DNA of 64,000 nucleotides from Microbulbifer sp. HZ11 (lineage in GTDB: Bacteria > Pseudomonadota > Gammaproteobacteria > Pseudomonadales > Cellvibrionaceae): contig NZ_JELR01000001.1 of assembly GCF_000708675.1 (NCBI RefSeq), positions 310,001-374,000 of the forward strand, in the 5' to 3' direction. Position numbers and translations under genes: made by a program. This document shows, one piece after another, positions 1 through 9,650 of this stretch. The notes under the pieces were generated by a model. It searched no databases. It was not told the DNA's origin and saw only the letters and a list, made by a program, of their open reading frames with translations. Each line of letters begins with the position of its first letter. The stretch's first letter is position 1.

Positions 1-104
1 GTTCCGTGGGTGGTATGCGTGCTTCCCTGTATAACGCGGTGCCTTTGGCAGCGGTTGAGGCTCTGGTCGCCTTTATGGCGGACTTCGAACAGCGCAACGG
101 CTGA
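1..104 (+). CDS. serC: Phosphoserine aminotransferase, C-terminal end (partial)
   Basis: Only the last ~33 codons are in the window, in the frame beginning at base 3 and ending at TGA 102-104. The residues read [14 protein letters not shown] and then end in FEQRNG, which matches the usual C-terminus of SerC (class V PLP aminotransferase making O-phosphoserine for serine synthesis, also acting in pyridoxine synthesis). The next gene is pheA, the neighbour expected for serC in Pseudomonas-type gammaproteobacteria. The 5' part lies outside the window. Confidence 0.85.
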   Translation, partial: SVGGMRASLYNAVPLAAVEALVAFMADFEQRNG

Positions 105-151
105 TTGCAGCCGGATATTGATTGGAAGGATTAGGTAAGAGGGCGATAGTT

Positions 152-1255
152 ATGTCTGAAGATAAGCCCAAGCAGGACCCGCGCCTGCTCGAACTGCGTG
201 ATCGTATCGACAGTCTCGATAGCGACATTGCGAAGCTCATTTCCGAGCGCGCCAACTGTGCGCTGGAAGTGGCAGAAGTCAAAAAAAAGAACGGTGAGAA
301 CGCACTCTACTACCGTCCCGAGCGCGAGGCGCAGGTACTGCGTCGTGCCATGGAGCGCAATCAGGGGCCGCTGACCAATGAGGAGATGGCGCGGCTGTTC
401 CGTGAAATTATGTCTGCCTGCCTGGCGTTGGAAGAGCCCATCAAGGTCGCCTACCTGGGGCCGGAAGGCACCTTTACCCAGCAGGCGGCATTGAAGCATT
501 TCGGGCATTCTGCGGTTTCCAAGCCGCTGGCGGCCATCGATGAAGTGTTCCGCGAAGTGGAAGCCGGTGCGGTAAATTACGGTGTAGTGCCGGTGGAGAA
601 CTCCACCGAGGGTGTGGTGAACCACACCCTGGACAACTTTATGACGTCCAACCTGAAAATCTGTGGGGAGGTGGAGCTGCGTATCCACCAGCACCTGATG
701 ATTTCCGATATCACCCGCAAGGAATCCATTACCCGCATCTACTCTCATGCACAAAGCCTGGCCCAGTGTCGCAAATGGCTGGATTCCTACTATCCGAATG
801 TGGAACGGGTAGCGGTGGCCAGTAATGCAGAAGCCGCCAAGCGCGTCAAAGGTGAGTGGAATGCGGCGGCCATCGCCGGCGATATGGCTGCGGAGATGTA
901 CGGCCTGAAGATCCTTAATGAGAAAATTGAAGATCGCCCGGACAACTCCACCCGCTTCCTCATTATCGGGACTCAGGCTGTGCCCGCCAGTGGCGATGAC
1001 AAGACTTCTCTAATGGTCTCCATGCGCAACGAGCCGGGTGCCTTGCACGATCTGCTGGTGCCATTCCAGACCCACAAAATTGATCTGACCCGTGTGGAAA
1101 CCCGTCCGTCCCAGAGTGGCAACTGGACGTACGTATTCTTCATCGACTTTGTTGGTCACCGCGATACCGAGAATATCGCCGCGGCGCTTAAGGATGTGGG
1201 TGCCTGCGCATCGGATATGAAAGTGCTGGGCTCCTACCCCCGCGGAGTTCTGTAA
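152..1255 (+). CDS. pheA: Bifunctional chorismate mutase / prephenate dehydratase (P-protein)
   Basis: Converts chorismate to prephenate and then to phenylpyruvate for phenylalanine synthesis. The AroQ-type chorismate mutase helices occupy roughly residues 8-90. The dehydratase domain begins near residue 98 with the motif KVAYLGPEGTFTQ and contains the TRF catalytic triad in DNSTRF near residue 270. The C-terminal ACT regulatory domain shows NEPGALHDLL and ETRPSQSG, the residues that bind phenylalanine for feedback inhibition. The start chosen is ATG 152 (MSEDKPKQ), preceded by a purine-rich AGGTAAGAGGG; an in-frame TTG at 122 would add ten residues not expected for the family. The 367-residue length fits. 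The stop codon directly abuts the start of tyrA-aroA, so translation is probably coupled. Confidence 0.95.
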   Translation: MSEDKPKQDPRLLELRDRIDSLDSDIAKLISERANCALEVAEVKKKNGENALYYRPEREAQVLRRAMERNQGPLTNEEMARLFREIMSACLALEEPIKVAYLGPEGTFTQQAALKHFGHSAVSKPLAAIDEVFREVEAGAVNYGVVPVENSTEGVVNHTLDNFMTSNLKICGEVELRIHQHLMISDITRKESITRIYSHAQSLAQCRKWLDSYYPNVERVAVASNAEAAKRVKGEWNAAAIAGDMAAEMYGLKILNEKIEDRPDNSTRFLIIGTQAVPASGDDKTSLMVSMRNEPGALHDLLVPFQTHKIDLTRVETRPSQSGNWTYVFFIDFVGHRDTENIAAALKDVGACASDMKVLGSYPRGVL

Positions 1256-3529
1256 ATGCCGGAAGCAGGGACTTTGGCGGGTCAGGATGCAGCAGCCGGG
1301 ATTGGCCGTTTGGTCGTGGTCGGTATTGGTTTGATTGGTGGCAGTCTCGCGCTGGGATTGAAGGCGGCCAGTGGTTGTCGTGAGGTTATTGGCGTTGCCC
1401 GCCGCCCCCAGACCTGTGAGCAGGCAGTGGCGCTGGGTGTGGTGGATCGCGCGGTTACCGATATCGCGGATATCCTACCGGAGCTGGAAGCCGGGGATGT
1501 GATTTTCGTAGCGGTACCTACGCTGACGGTCGAGGCGGTATTCGCCCAGCTAAAAGACCGGGTACCTGCGGGTGTCACCATTACCGATGGGGCCAGTGTA
1601 AAGGGCAGCGTGATTGCCGCGGCAAAAAATGTCTGGGGCGAAGTGCCAGAATTTCTGGTGCCGGGCCACCCCATCGCCGGCTCCGAGCAGAGTGGGGTGA
1701 CCGCCGCTCGCGACGATCTCTATATCGCGCACCGCATTATTCTCACACCGATGGAAAATACCGCGGATGAGCATGTACACCGCATTCGGAAAATGTGGGA
1801 AGCGGTGGGTGCAGAAGTGCTGAGTATGCCGGTCGATGAGCACGACGAAGTGCTCGCCGCTACCAGTCATTTGCCTCATGTGATCGCTTTCGGTCTTGTC
1901 GATACCCTGGCCCATGATGCGGAGAACGAAAATATTTTTCGTTACGCGGCCGGCGGTTTCCGCGATTTCACCCGTATCGCTTCCAGTGATCCGGTGATGT
2001 GGCGGGATATAATGCTGGCCAATCGCGATGCCATTCTGAAATCCATCGATCTCTACACCTCCAATCTGGGTTCTCTGCGCAGTGCCATTGCCAGCGGCGA
2101 CAGCGAGCAGCTGATGGGGGTATTTACCCGAGCCAAGGCGGCGCGGGATCACTTCACCAAAATGCTGGCCAAAAAAGCGTATACGGAAACTATGGAAGCG
2201 AAGGAAGTAACTTTTATTGCCCAACCGGGCGGTGCGGTAAATGGCGACCTACGAGTGCCTGGTGACAAGTCCATGTCTCACCGCTCGATCATGCTGGGTT
2301 CCCTGGCGGAAGGCGTCACTGAGGTGGAAGGGTTCCTGGAAGGGGAAGATGCCCTCGCCACGCTGCAGTCGTTCCGCGATATGGGTGTGGTGATTGAGGG
2401 GCCGGTCAACGGCCGCGTTACCATTCACGGCGTGGGCATGCACGGTCTGCAGGCGCCTCCCGGGCCTCTGTACGTGGGTAACTCCGGCACTTCCATGCGT
2501 CTGCTGGCGGGCCTGCTCGCCGGACAGAAGTTCGATACCGTGCTGACCGGTGACGAATCCCTGTCCAAGCGCCCGATGAACCGTGTGGCCAACCCGCTGC
2601 GTGAAATGGGTGCGGTGGTGGAGACCGGAGAGGAAGGGCGTCCGCCGCTCAAGATCAAAGGGGGTAATGCGCTCAAGGCCATCGATTACACCCTGCCCAT
2701 GGCCAGCGCCCAGGTAAAGTCCTGTGTGTTACTGGCGGGCCTGTACGCCGATGGTGAAACCAGTACGACCGAGCCGGCGCCAACTCGCGATCACACCGAG
2801 CGTATGCTGTCGGGCTTCGGCTATGAAGTGCAGCGTGACGGTCCCCGCGCCAGCCTGAAAGGCGGCGGCAAACTGACCGCTGGCCACATCGATGTGCCCG
2901 CGGATATTTCTTCTGCCACCTTCTTTATGGTGGCGGCTTCCATCGCACCGGGCTCCGACGTGCTGCTGCAGCACGTGGGTATCAACCCGACCCGCGACGG
3001 TGCCATCAATATCCTGCGCGCCATGGGTGCCGACATAACCCTGGAGAATCAGCGCGAAGTGGGCGGTGAGCCGGTGGCGGATATCCGTGTGCGCTACGCC
3101 CCTTTGAAAGGCATCAAAATTCCGGAAGACCAGGTGCCCCTGGCCATCGACGAATTTCCGGCGATCTTTGTCGCCGCTTCCTGTGCCGAGGGTGAGACTG
3201 TGCTGACCGGTGCGGAAGAGCTTCGGGTCAAAGAGAGTGATCGCATTCAGGCCATGGCCGACGGCCTCGAAGTTCTGGGTGTGGATGCCAAGCCGACTGC
3301 GGATGGCATCGTGATTCAGGGTAAAGGTGGTGAAGGCGCGGTATTTGGTGGCGGTGAGGTGGATAGTCTTGGCGATCACCGTATTGCCATGTCCTTCGCG
3401 GTAGCCGCTCTGCGTGCCGGTGCGGATATCCGTATCAAGCACTGCGCCAACGTGGCCACCTCCTTCCCCAATTTTGCCGAACTGGCGAAAGGTGCGGGTA
3501 TGAACCTGCGGGTAGTTTCCCTGGGTTAG
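1256..3529 (+). CDS. Bifunctional prephenate dehydrogenase / EPSP synthase fusion (TyrA-AroA)
   Basis: A 757-residue fusion of two shikimate and tyrosine enzymes. Residues ~20-300 are a TyrA-type prephenate dehydrogenase with the NAD-binding glycine motif VVGIGLIGGSLALG and a conserved HPIAGSEQSG. Residues ~315-757 are a class I 5-enolpyruvylshikimate-3-phosphate synthase, with PGDKSMSHRS near its start, GNSGTSMRLLAG, and LRVKESDR near the end. EPSP synthase makes EPSP from shikimate-3-phosphate and PEP; the dehydrogenase commits prephenate to tyrosine. The fusion is known from Pseudomonas relatives. There is no base between the pheA stop and this start. The hisC-like aminotransferase that often sits between pheA and tyrA in pseudomonads is absent here. 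Confidence 0.95.
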   Translation: MPEAGTLAGQDAAAGIGRLVVVGIGLIGGSLALGLKAASGCREVIGVARRPQTCEQAVALGVVDRAVTDIADILPELEAGDVIFVAVPTLTVEAVFAQLKDRVPAGVTITDGASVKGSVIAAAKNVWGEVPEFLVPGHPIAGSEQSGVTAARDDLYIAHRIILTPMENTADEHVHRIRKMWEAVGAEVLSMPVDEHDEVLAATSHLPHVIAFGLVDTLAHDAENENIFRYAAGGFRDFTRIASSDPVMWRDIMLANRDAILKSIDLYTSNLGSLRSAIASGDSEQLMGVFTRAKAARDHFTKMLAKKAYTETMEAKEVTFIAQPGGAVNGDLRVPGDKSMSHRSIMLGSLAEGVTEVEGFLEGEDALATLQSFRDMGVVIEGPVNGRVTIHGVGMHGLQAPPGPLYVGNSGTSMRLLAGLLAGQKFDTVLTGDESLSKRPMNRVANPLREMGAVVETGEEGRPPLKIKGGNALKAIDYTLPMASAQVKSCVLLAGLYADGETSTTEPAPTRDHTERMLSGFGYEVQRDGPRASLKGGGKLTAGHIDVPADISSATFFMVAASIAPGSDVLLQHVGINPTRDGAINILRAMGADITLENQREVGGEPVADIRVRYAPLKGIKIPEDQVPLAIDEFPAIFVAASCAEGETVLTGAEELRVKESDRIQAMADGLEVLGVDAKPTADGIVIQGKGGEGAVFGGGEVDSLGDHRIAMSFAVAALRAGADIRIKHCANVATSFPNFAELAKGAGMNLRVVSLG

Positions 3530-3606
3530 TTTCCTGGGAAGTGGCAGAATCTCTGCCAGAGGCCATCGCGGCTAACTAAAGTAGTACTGGATTTCGTGAG
3601 ACTGAT

Positions 3607-4284
3607 ATGACCACCAAAGCCCCTGTAATCACCATCGACGGCCCGAGCGGCTCCGGTAAAGGCACCATTGCCAAGCTGGTCGCAGACAAGCTCGGCTATT
3701 CGCTGCTGGATTCCGGGGCGCTGTACCGTTTGACCGCGCTGGCCGCTTTGGATGCGGAGGTAGATCTGGCGGATGAGAAGAGGGTGGCAGAGATAGCTGC
3801 CAACCTCGATATCCGCTTCGCCATTGCCGGCGGCGAAGTCAGTGCGGTGTTGGCTGGTAAAGATGTCAGCCGCGATATCCGTATGGAGCGCGTCAGCATG
3901 GCGGCGTCCAAAGTGGCGGCTTTACCCGCTGTGCGTGAAGCGCTGCTGCAGCGGCAGCGGGATTTTCGCGAGTTGCCGGGGCTCGTCGCCGACGGGCGTG
4001 ATATGGGCACCACCGTGTTCCCTGACGCGCCGGTCAAAGTGTTCCTGACGGCCAGTGCGGAAGAGCGCGCCCGCCGCCGCTTCGATCAGTTGCAGGGTAG
4101 GGGTGTTTCTGTTAGCCTCCGCGACCTGCTGGAGGACATCCGCGCCCGGGACGACCGGGATATGAACCGCGCAACCTCCCCTCTGGCCCCCGCAGAAGAC
4201 GCCGTGGTGCTGGATAGCACGGACATCGATATAGAGGGTGTTCTGCAACAAGTGCTCGAATTGGTACAAGAACGTATCAGTTGA
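3607..4284 (+). CDS. cmk: Cytidylate kinase
   Basis: Phosphorylates CMP and dCMP with ATP. The P-loop GPSGSGKG is at residues 12-19, followed by the substrate-binding segment [23 protein letters not shown] and the Arg-rich lid segment [10 protein letters not shown] are also present. The length of 225 residues is normal. It sits 77 bases after tyrA-aroA and upstream of rpsA, the usual cmk-rpsA order in proteobacteria. Confidence 0.95.
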   Translation: MTTKAPVITIDGPSGSGKGTIAKLVADKLGYSLLDSGALYRLTALAALDAEVDLADEKRVAEIAANLDIRFAIAGGEVSAVLAGKDVSRDIRMERVSMAASKVAALPAVREALLQRQRDFRELPGLVADGRDMGTTVFPDAPVKVFLTASAEERARRRFDQLQGRGVSVSLRDLLEDIRARDDRDMNRATSPLAPAEDAVVLDSTDIDIEGVLQQVLELVQERIS

Positions 4285-4351
4285 GCCAGACTGACAACAG
4301 GGTGCTAAAGCGCACCGGTAGTGATCAGTCCAAACAATCTGTTTCTAACGT

Positions 4352-4387
4352 CAGCGGCCGGGATCAGCCAGAATTGCCCGGCCGCTG
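4352..4387 (+). promoter_or_regulatory. Strong GC-rich hairpin in the rpsA leader
   Basis: An inverted repeat (CAGCGGCCGGG pairing with a CCCGGCCGCTG-type arm, with a ~13-base loop) lies in the 206-base gap between cmk and rpsA. No T-run follows, so it is not a typical intrinsic terminator. A structured leader upstream of rpsA agrees with known autoregulation of S1 synthesis in enterobacteria; assigning that role to this hairpin is inference. Confidence 0.4.
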
Positions 4388-4490
4388 TCGTAATCTAGCC
4401 CGCGTGCTGGCAGCGCGGCGGGGTCTGAGCTGAAGATCGACTACGTTTTACAGTCATCCGCGGCCGGGCCCACCTAAATAGGTATGAGTA

Positions 4491-6170
4491 ATGACCGAGA
4501 ACTTTGCTGAGTTATTTGAAGAAAGCTTGAAGAGTGTCGAGATGGCGCCTGGCGCTATCGTGACCGGAATGGTTATCGACATCGATAAAGACTGGGTTAC
4601 CGTTCACGCGGGCCTGAAGTCTGAAGGTGTGATTCCTGCAGAGCAATTCAAAAACGAAAAAGGCGAAGTCGATCTGCAGATCGGCGACGAAGTACAGGTT
4701 GCCCTGGAAGCCGTAGAAGATGGCTTCGGTGAAACCCGTCTGTCCCGCGAAAAAGCCAAGCGCGCTGAAGCCTGGAAAATCCTCGACGCTGCACACGCTG
4801 CAGACGAAGTGGTCAAGGGTGTTATCAGCGGCAAGGTTAAAGGTGGCTTTACTGTTGACGTTGCGAACATCCGCGCGTTCCTGCCGGGTTCTCTGGTAGA
4901 CGTTCGCCCGGTTCGCGACACCGCGCACCTGGAAGGCAAAGAGCTCGACTTTAAAGTGATCAAGCTGGACGCCAAGCGCAACAACGTTGTTGTTTCCCGT
5001 CGCGCCGTGATGGAAGCAGCCAACAGCGAAGAGCGTGAAGCCCTGCTGGCCAGCCTGCAAGAAGGCATGGCGATCAAAGGTATCGTGAAGAACCTGACCG
5101 ACTACGGTGCTTTCGTAGATCTGGGCGGTATCGACGGCCTGCTGCACATTACCGATATGGCTTGGAAGCGCATCAAGCACCCGAGCGAGATCGTGAATGT
5201 TGGCGACGAGATCGAAGTAAAAGTACTGAAGTTCGACCGCGAGCGCAGCCGTGTATCCCTGGGCCTGAAGCAACTGGGCGAAGATCCTTGGGTATCCATC
5301 AAGCAGCGTTACCCGGAAAACAGCCGCGTGAAAGCGGTTGTCACCAACCTGACCGACTACGGCTGCTTCGCCGAGCTGGAAGAAGGTGTGGAAGGTCTGG
5401 TACACGTTTCCGAAATGGATTGGACCAACAAGAACATTCACCCGTCCAAAGTTGTCAATGTTGGCGACGAGGTCGAGGTAATGATTCTGGATATCGACGA
5501 AGAGCGTCGTCGTATTTCCCTGGGTATCAAGCAGTGTCAAGAGAACCCGTGGGATGCCTTTGCGCGTAAATTCGCTAAAGGCGACAAGATCTCCGGTAAG
5601 ATCAAGTCCATCACCGACTTCGGTATCTTCATCGGTCTGGACGGCAGCATCGACGGTCTGGTTCACCTGTCCGACATCTCTTGGAACGAAGCTGGCGAAG
5701 AAGCCGTGCGCAAGTTCAAGAAAGGTGACGAGCTGGAAACCGTTATCCTGGGTATCGACTCCGACCGTGAGCGTATCTCCCTGGGTATCAAGCAGCTGGA
5801 ATCCGATCCGTTCTCTGATTACGTAGCCACCAACGATCGCGGCAGCATCGTAATGGGTACCATCAAAGAAGTTGATGCCAAGCAAGCCATTATCACCCTG
5901 GCGGACGAAGTGGAAGGCGTACTGCGCGCTTCCGAAATCAGCCGCGACAAGGTTGAAGATGCGCGCAACGCTCTGAAAGAAGGCGAAGAAGTAGAGACCA
6001 AGATCACCAGCGTGGATCGCAAGAACCGCGTGATCAGCCTCTCCATCAAAGCCAAAGATCAGGACGATGAGAAGCAAGCGATCAAGGATCACAGCAAGAA
6101 GCAGGCTGAACAGGTTCAGCCGGCGACTATCGGTGACCTGATCAAGGCGCAGATGAATAACAAAGACTGA
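4491..6170 (+). CDS. rpsA: 30S ribosomal protein S1
   Basis: A 559-residue protein made of six S1 (OB-fold) RNA-binding repeats. The repeats recur about every 85 residues, with signatures such as [39 protein letters not shown] and [21 protein letters not shown]1 helps the 30S subunit capture and unfold mRNA. The start is ATG 4491 ([12 protein letters not shown]), the normal S1 N-terminus. The gene ends 140 bases before ihfB with an intrinsic terminator in the gap. Confidence 0.98.
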   Translation: MTENFAELFEESLKSVEMAPGAIVTGMVIDIDKDWVTVHAGLKSEGVIPAEQFKNEKGEVDLQIGDEVQVALEAVEDGFGETRLSREKAKRAEAWKILDAAHAADEVVKGVISGKVKGGFTVDVANIRAFLPGSLVDVRPVRDTAHLEGKELDFKVIKLDAKRNNVVVSRRAVMEAANSEEREALLASLQEGMAIKGIVKNLTDYGAFVDLGGIDGLLHITDMAWKRIKHPSEIVNVGDEIEVKVLKFDRERSRVSLGLKQLGEDPWVSIKQRYPENSRVKAVVTNLTDYGCFAELEEGVEGLVHVSEMDWTNKNIHPSKVVNVGDEVEVMILDIDEERRRISLGIKQCQENPWDAFARKFAKGDKISGKIKSITDFGIFIGLDGSIDGLVHLSDISWNEAGEEAVRKFKKGDELETVILGIDSDRERISLGIKQLESDPFSDYVATNDRGSIVMGTIKEVDAKQAIITLADEVEGVLRASEISRDKVEDARNALKEGEEVETKITSVDRKNRVISLSIKAKDQDDEKQAIKDHSKKQAEQVQPATIGDLIKAQMNNKD

Positions 6171-6218
6171 TAAGGTTTTGTTATCAATGGTTTTGGCTCA
6201 ATGAGCTGAGGCTATGCG

Positions 6219-6253
6219 AAAGCCGGACTGGGGTTGCCCAGTCCGGCTTTCTA
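6219..6253 (+). terminator. Rho-independent terminator between rpsA and ihfB
   Basis: A 12-bp stem (AAAGCCGGACTGG paired with CCAGTCCGGCTTT around a short GTTG loop) is followed by CTATT. It lies 48 bases after the rpsA stop. The T-tract is weak, so partial readthrough into ihfB is plausible. Confidence 0.7.
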
Positions 6254-6310
6254 TTAGATGATTGCCGCTATTCCAGAATAATCAATGACTTAGAAAGGAT
6301 TGCGGACTGC

Positions 6311-6619
6311 ATGACCAAGTCTGAACTGATCGAGAAAATTGCTCTGAGGTTGGATCAGCTGCCGGTTAAGGATGTTGAACTGGCGGTCAAAGTCATGCTG
6401 GACACTATGTCGAGTGTTCTGGCAGAAGGGGAGCGTATAGAAATTCGCGGTTTTGGCAGCTTTTCCCTGCATTATCGCGCGCCGCGCACCGGGCGCAACC
6501 CGAAAACCGGTGACTCCGTGGAGCTGGCGGGCAAATATGTTCCGCACTTCAAACCGGGAAAAGAACTCAGGGATAGGGTAAACCAGCAGATGAAGCGGGA
6601 TGTCTACGAGGACGCGTAA
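6311..6619 (+). CDS. ihfB: Integration host factor subunit beta
   Basis: The beta subunit of the IHF heterodimer, which bends DNA at specific sites. The protein has 102 residues with the HU/IHF fold: N-terminal helices ([11 protein letters not shown]), the [18 protein letters not shown] segment leading into the DNA-intercalating arm, and the arm proline in RNPKTG. The rpsA-ihfB order is standard. The partner ihfA is at 23819 in this window. Confidence 0.97.
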   Translation: MTKSELIEKIALRLDQLPVKDVELAVKVMLDTMSSVLAEGERIEIRGFGSFSLHYRAPRTGRNPKTGDSVELAGKYVPHFKPGKELRDRVNQQMKRDVYEDA

Positions 6620-6716
6620 GTCGCGGACGAGGATTCCATTGCTGAGCTGGTCACAGTGGGCTAACACTGTAACGGACTTTTAGATTTTCACATTCCTTCC
6701 GGAACCGGAGGTTCAC

Positions 6717-7025
6717 TTGTCATTTCTGCGCTGGATATCGCGTTTGCTGTTCGGGATATTGGCACTGGCGTGTATTGCGCTGGGTGTATATTTTGCAGTC
6801 GATAACCCCGAAAGCATTACCCCCCGATTTGCGGGATATCCCCTATTTGCGGGCAGTGTCGGCTTCTGGCTGATCGGTTTCCTGCTGATCGGTGCCTTGC
6901 TCGGGTTTCTCGCCAGTCTTCTGCCTTATTGGACTGAGCGGCGTCGGGTGAAAGGCCTGGAGCGCCAATTACTGCGCACCGAGCGCGAGTTGCATACGGT
7001 GCGTCGACAGGTTGCCGGAGAGTAG
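6717..7025 (+). CDS. lapA: LapA/YciS family inner-membrane protein
   Basis: A 102-residue protein with two predicted TM helices (about residues 5-25 and 44-65) and a short basic, coiled C-terminal tail (ERRRVKGLERQLLRTEREL). This is the LapA (DUF1049) layout; LapA works with LapB in controlling LPS assembly and LpxC stability. Translation starts at TTG 6717, supported by a good Shine-Dalgarno sequence (CCGGAGG) just upstream. The gene ends one base before the chosen lapB start. Confidence 0.88.
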   Translation: MSFLRWISRLLFGILALACIALGVYFAVDNPESITPRFAGYPLFAGSVGFWLIGFLLIGALLGFLASLLPYWTERRRVKGLERQLLRTERELHTVRRQVAGE

Positions 7026-7026
7026 T

Positions 7027-8217
7027 TTGAGCGACCTGATATTTTTCATTTTCATTTTTGCGGCTATTGCCATTGGGTGGTATCTCGGTCGCAAGAGTGG
7101 CAAGAAAAAGGGTGCCAAGAATAACGAGCACCAAGCCCTGGCGCAGTCTTATGCGCAGGGGTTGAATTACCTCTTGAGTGAGCGCCACGGCGACGCCATC
7201 GAAAAGTTCATTGACTCGCTTGAAGTCAGTAGCGCCACCTTTGAAACCCACCTTGCCCTCGGCAACCTGCTGCGTAAACGCGGGGAGCACGATCAGGCTA
7301 TTCGGGTGCATCAGAACCTGCTCGCACGCCCCAGCCTTAATCGTATCAGCCAGCAAAAGGCGCAACTGGAACTGGCGCGGGACTATATCGCCGCCGGTTG
7401 GCTCGACAGAGCAGAGCGTTTGTTGCAGGAGCTGGTGGAAACGTCTTCTGAGCTGCGTAATACCAGTCTTGAATATCTGGTTGAGGTTTATCGAGATGAA
7501 CGGGAGTGGGCCAAAGGTATTCATGCAGTTAACCTACTGCACGGCCGTCGCTTCAAGCGATTGTCCAGCGAATGGGCGCCTATTCAGGCGCATTTCTGTT
7601 GTGAACTGGCGGAAGAGGCGATCAATGGCAAGGACTACCTGAGCGCGCGTAAACATATTGACGCGGCGCTGGGATACGACAAGCACTCGGTGCGTGCCAA
7701 TCTGCTGCTGGGTCGGCTGGAGCATATTCTGGGGCGCCCACAGGAAGCGATTCGTGTGTTAGAGCGGGTGCCCAAACAGAATCCGGATTACATCCCGGAA
7801 ATCCTTGAATTACTGATTACCTGCTACGACGCGCTAGGCGACGAGCGGGGGCTCGAGCGCTATCTTGAGGCGCTGCAGAGAGAGCACCCCACAAATAGTG
7901 TGTTGATCGCGCTGGCAGAGCGTATTCATCAGCAGCAGAGTGAAGCGGAAGCGGCGGCCTTTATGGGTAAGCAGCTCGCGCTACGTCCTTCACTGCGTGG
8001 CCTGGGCCATTTTCTGAACCTGCATATCGACAGTACTGAAGGGCGCTCTCGAGAGAACCTGTACCTGCTGAAAAACCTGATCGATCAGCTGATTGCAAGC
8101 CGTCCTCACTACCGCTGTAATCACTGCGGTTTTTCCGGCAATCAACTGCACTGGCTGTGTCCCAGCTGCAAGCGTTGGGATACCGTGCGCTCGGTCAAAG
8201 GGATTGAGGGCGAATAG
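7027..8217 (+). CDS. lapB: LPS assembly protein LapB (YciM)
   Basis: An N-terminal membrane anchor (about residues 2-20) is followed by a basic GRKSGKKKG turn, a series of TPR repeats (about 40-350), and a C-terminal rubredoxin-type metal-binding knuckle with two CxxC pairs (CNHCGFSG and CPSCKRW). LapB recruits FtsH to degrade LpxC and so balances LPS and phospholipid synthesis. I prefer TTG 7027 as the start because GGAG at 7017-7020 is well spaced; an earlier in-frame TTG at 7012 overlaps lapA. The lapA-lapB pair followed by pyrF is the usual gammaproteobacterial order. Confidence 0.92.
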   Translation: MSDLIFFIFIFAAIAIGWYLGRKSGKKKGAKNNEHQALAQSYAQGLNYLLSERHGDAIEKFIDSLEVSSATFETHLALGNLLRKRGEHDQAIRVHQNLLARPSLNRISQQKAQLELARDYIAAGWLDRAERLLQELVETSSELRNTSLEYLVEVYRDEREWAKGIHAVNLLHGRRFKRLSSEWAPIQAHFCCELAEEAINGKDYLSARKHIDAALGYDKHSVRANLLLGRLEHILGRPQEAIRVLERVPKQNPDYIPEILELLITCYDALGDERGLERYLEALQREHPTNSVLIALAERIHQQQSEAEAAAFMGKQLALRPSLRGLGHFLNLHIDSTEGRSRENLYLLKNLIDQLIASRPHYRCNHCGFSGNQLHWLCPSCKRWDTVRSVKGIEGE

Positions 8218-8270
8218 CTCCGGTCCGGCCGACTTATTTCTTTCACCCATTCCTGACACTGAGGTGTTCA

Positions 8271-8981
8271 TTGACTGAATCTGTTTCTTCTCCGGTTATC
8301 GTGGCTCTGGATTACGATAATGCCGACGACGCTCTGGCGATGGCCGCGCAACTGGATCCGGCAGTCTGCCGTGTCAAAGTCGGAAAAGAACTGTTTACCA
8401 TCACCGGCCCGGAGCTGGTGCGACAGCTGGTGGCGTTGGACTTTGACGTGTTTCTCGATCTGAAATTTCACGATATTCCGAATACGGTGGCGGCCGCTGT
8501 ACGTGCGGCCGCCAATCTCGGTGTCTGGATGGTAAATGTGCACGCCTCCGGCGGCGAGAGAATGATGCGCGCCGCTCGCGACGCCCTGGAGTCCTTTGGC
8601 GACAGGCGCCCGCTGCTGATCGGGGTAACCGTGCTGACCAGTACCGCCGAGGAAGAGCTGGCGCCGGTAGGGGTGACGCGTGCTCTGGGTGAGCAGGTTA
8701 CCGCGCTGGCCAGGCTTGCTCAAGAAAGTGGCCTTGATGGTGTTGTCTGTTCTGCGCGTGAAGCGGGTGCGCTCAAAGCTGCATGCGGCAAGAATTTTGC
8801 GCTGGTGACCCCCGGTATTCGTCCGGCGGGTGCGGCAGCAGACGACCAGCGTCGTATCGTAACGCCGGCAGATGCAGTGAAAAACGGCTCTGACTATCTG
8901 GTGATTGGTCGCCCGATCACCGCGGCGGAAGATCCAGCTGGAGCGCTGCAGGCGATCGTGCGGGAATTGGCGGGCCATTGA
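8271..8981 (+). CDS. pyrF: Orotidine 5'-phosphate decarboxylase
   Basis: Catalyses the last step of UMP synthesis. The 236-residue TIM barrel shows the opening [11 protein letters not shown], the catalytic motif [11 protein letters not shown] near residue 65, and the phosphate-binding end YLVIGRPIT. Translation begins at TTG 8271, preceded by GAGGTG. It is the third gene of the lapA-lapB-pyrF run. Confidence 0.96.
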   Translation: MTESVSSPVIVALDYDNADDALAMAAQLDPAVCRVKVGKELFTITGPELVRQLVALDFDVFLDLKFHDIPNTVAAAVRAAANLGVWMVNVHASGGERMMRAARDALESFGDRRPLLIGVTVLTSTAEEELAPVGVTRALGEQVTALARLAQESGLDGVVCSAREAGALKAACGKNFALVTPGIRPAGAAADDQRRIVTPADAVKNGSDYLVIGRPITAAEDPAGALQAIVRELAGH

Positions 8982-8992
8982 TCGTAATGTAA

Positions 8993-9024
8993 ACCGGTGT
9001 AACGCGGTGTAATGGCGTGTAATG
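8993..9024 (+). repeat. Three imperfect ~10-base direct repeats upstream of the ComEA-like gene
   Basis: The motif GGTGTAA or GCGTGTAA occurs three times in a row at about one helical turn of spacing, 115-145 bases before the comEA-like start. Helically phased repeats can be protein-binding sites, but no known operator is recognised. Confidence 0.35.
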
Positions 9025-9139
9025 GCTCAGGGCTCAAAAGGTTGCAGATAGTTTGCTAGAGTGCTTCCGCCTGGGGAGGTTTGTGGTCCCACGGATTGAA
9101 GACCATAACACTTTGAGCAATTACAAAAAGGAATTTGCC

Positions 9140-9436
9140 ATGAAACTGTTTCGTTTCCCTCTTGCTGCACTATTTGCCCTTTCCATGTTGCTGGTCAATG
9201 TACCGGCTGTATTCGCCGAAGATATGCCGGCGCAGGAAGTGCAGGTCGTGAACCTGAATACTGCCACAGCGGAAGAATTGTCCGCAGCACTGGATGGCGT
9301 AGGGGCGGCGCGTGCAGAGCTGATCGTCCAGTATCGAGAAGAAAACGGTAGCTTTTCCAGCGTTGAAGAGCTTCTCGAAATCAAGGGGATCGGCGTAGCC
9401 ACGCTGGAGAAGAATAGAGATCGGATCCAGTTGTAA
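9140..9436 (+). CDS. ComEA-family helix-hairpin-helix protein, secreted
   Basis: A 98-residue protein with a Sec signal peptide (MKLFRFPLAALFALSM..., likely cleaved after VFA) and one HhH DNA-binding domain (VNLNTATAEELSAALDGVG ... LLEIKGIGVATLEKNR). ComEA-like proteins bind incoming DNA in the periplasm during natural transformation; short stand-alone versions are common in gammaproteobacteria, where their role is less certain. The start at 9140 follows AAAAAGGAATT; a longer frame from 9053 would bury the signal peptide. It stands alone and is followed by a terminator. Confidence 0.85.
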   Translation: MKLFRFPLAALFALSMLLVNVPAVFAEDMPAQEVQVVNLNTATAEELSAALDGVGAARAELIVQYREENGSFSSVEELLEIKGIGVATLEKNRDRIQL

Positions 9437-9448
9437 ATAAGTACCAAA

Positions 9449-9477
9449 ACAGCGCCCCAGGGCGCTGTTTCTTTTTT
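9449..9477 (+). terminator. Rho-independent terminator after the ComEA-like gene
   Basis: The stem AACAGCGCC pairs with GGCGCTGTT around a CCAG loop and is followed by TCTTTTTTG, 12 bases after the stop codon. Confidence 0.85.
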
Positions 9478-9650
9478 GATCGATGAGGGCCGATAGTTGA
9501 GGGGCGTTGGCTGCACCTGGGAGTTAAGACAGGTTTCCTTGATGTTCAAAGGAGCGAGCTATATAGTTCAGCGCGAATAAAAAATGCACTGAATTGGCGC
9601 GCAAATCGACGCTACAGTCAGTATTTACGGGGCTTGGACGGGGATCGTTG

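Noticed and set aside
4512-6092. 526-residue open frame antisense to rpsA
   Set aside because: Shadow of rpsA codon bias; no ribosome site or recognisable domain.
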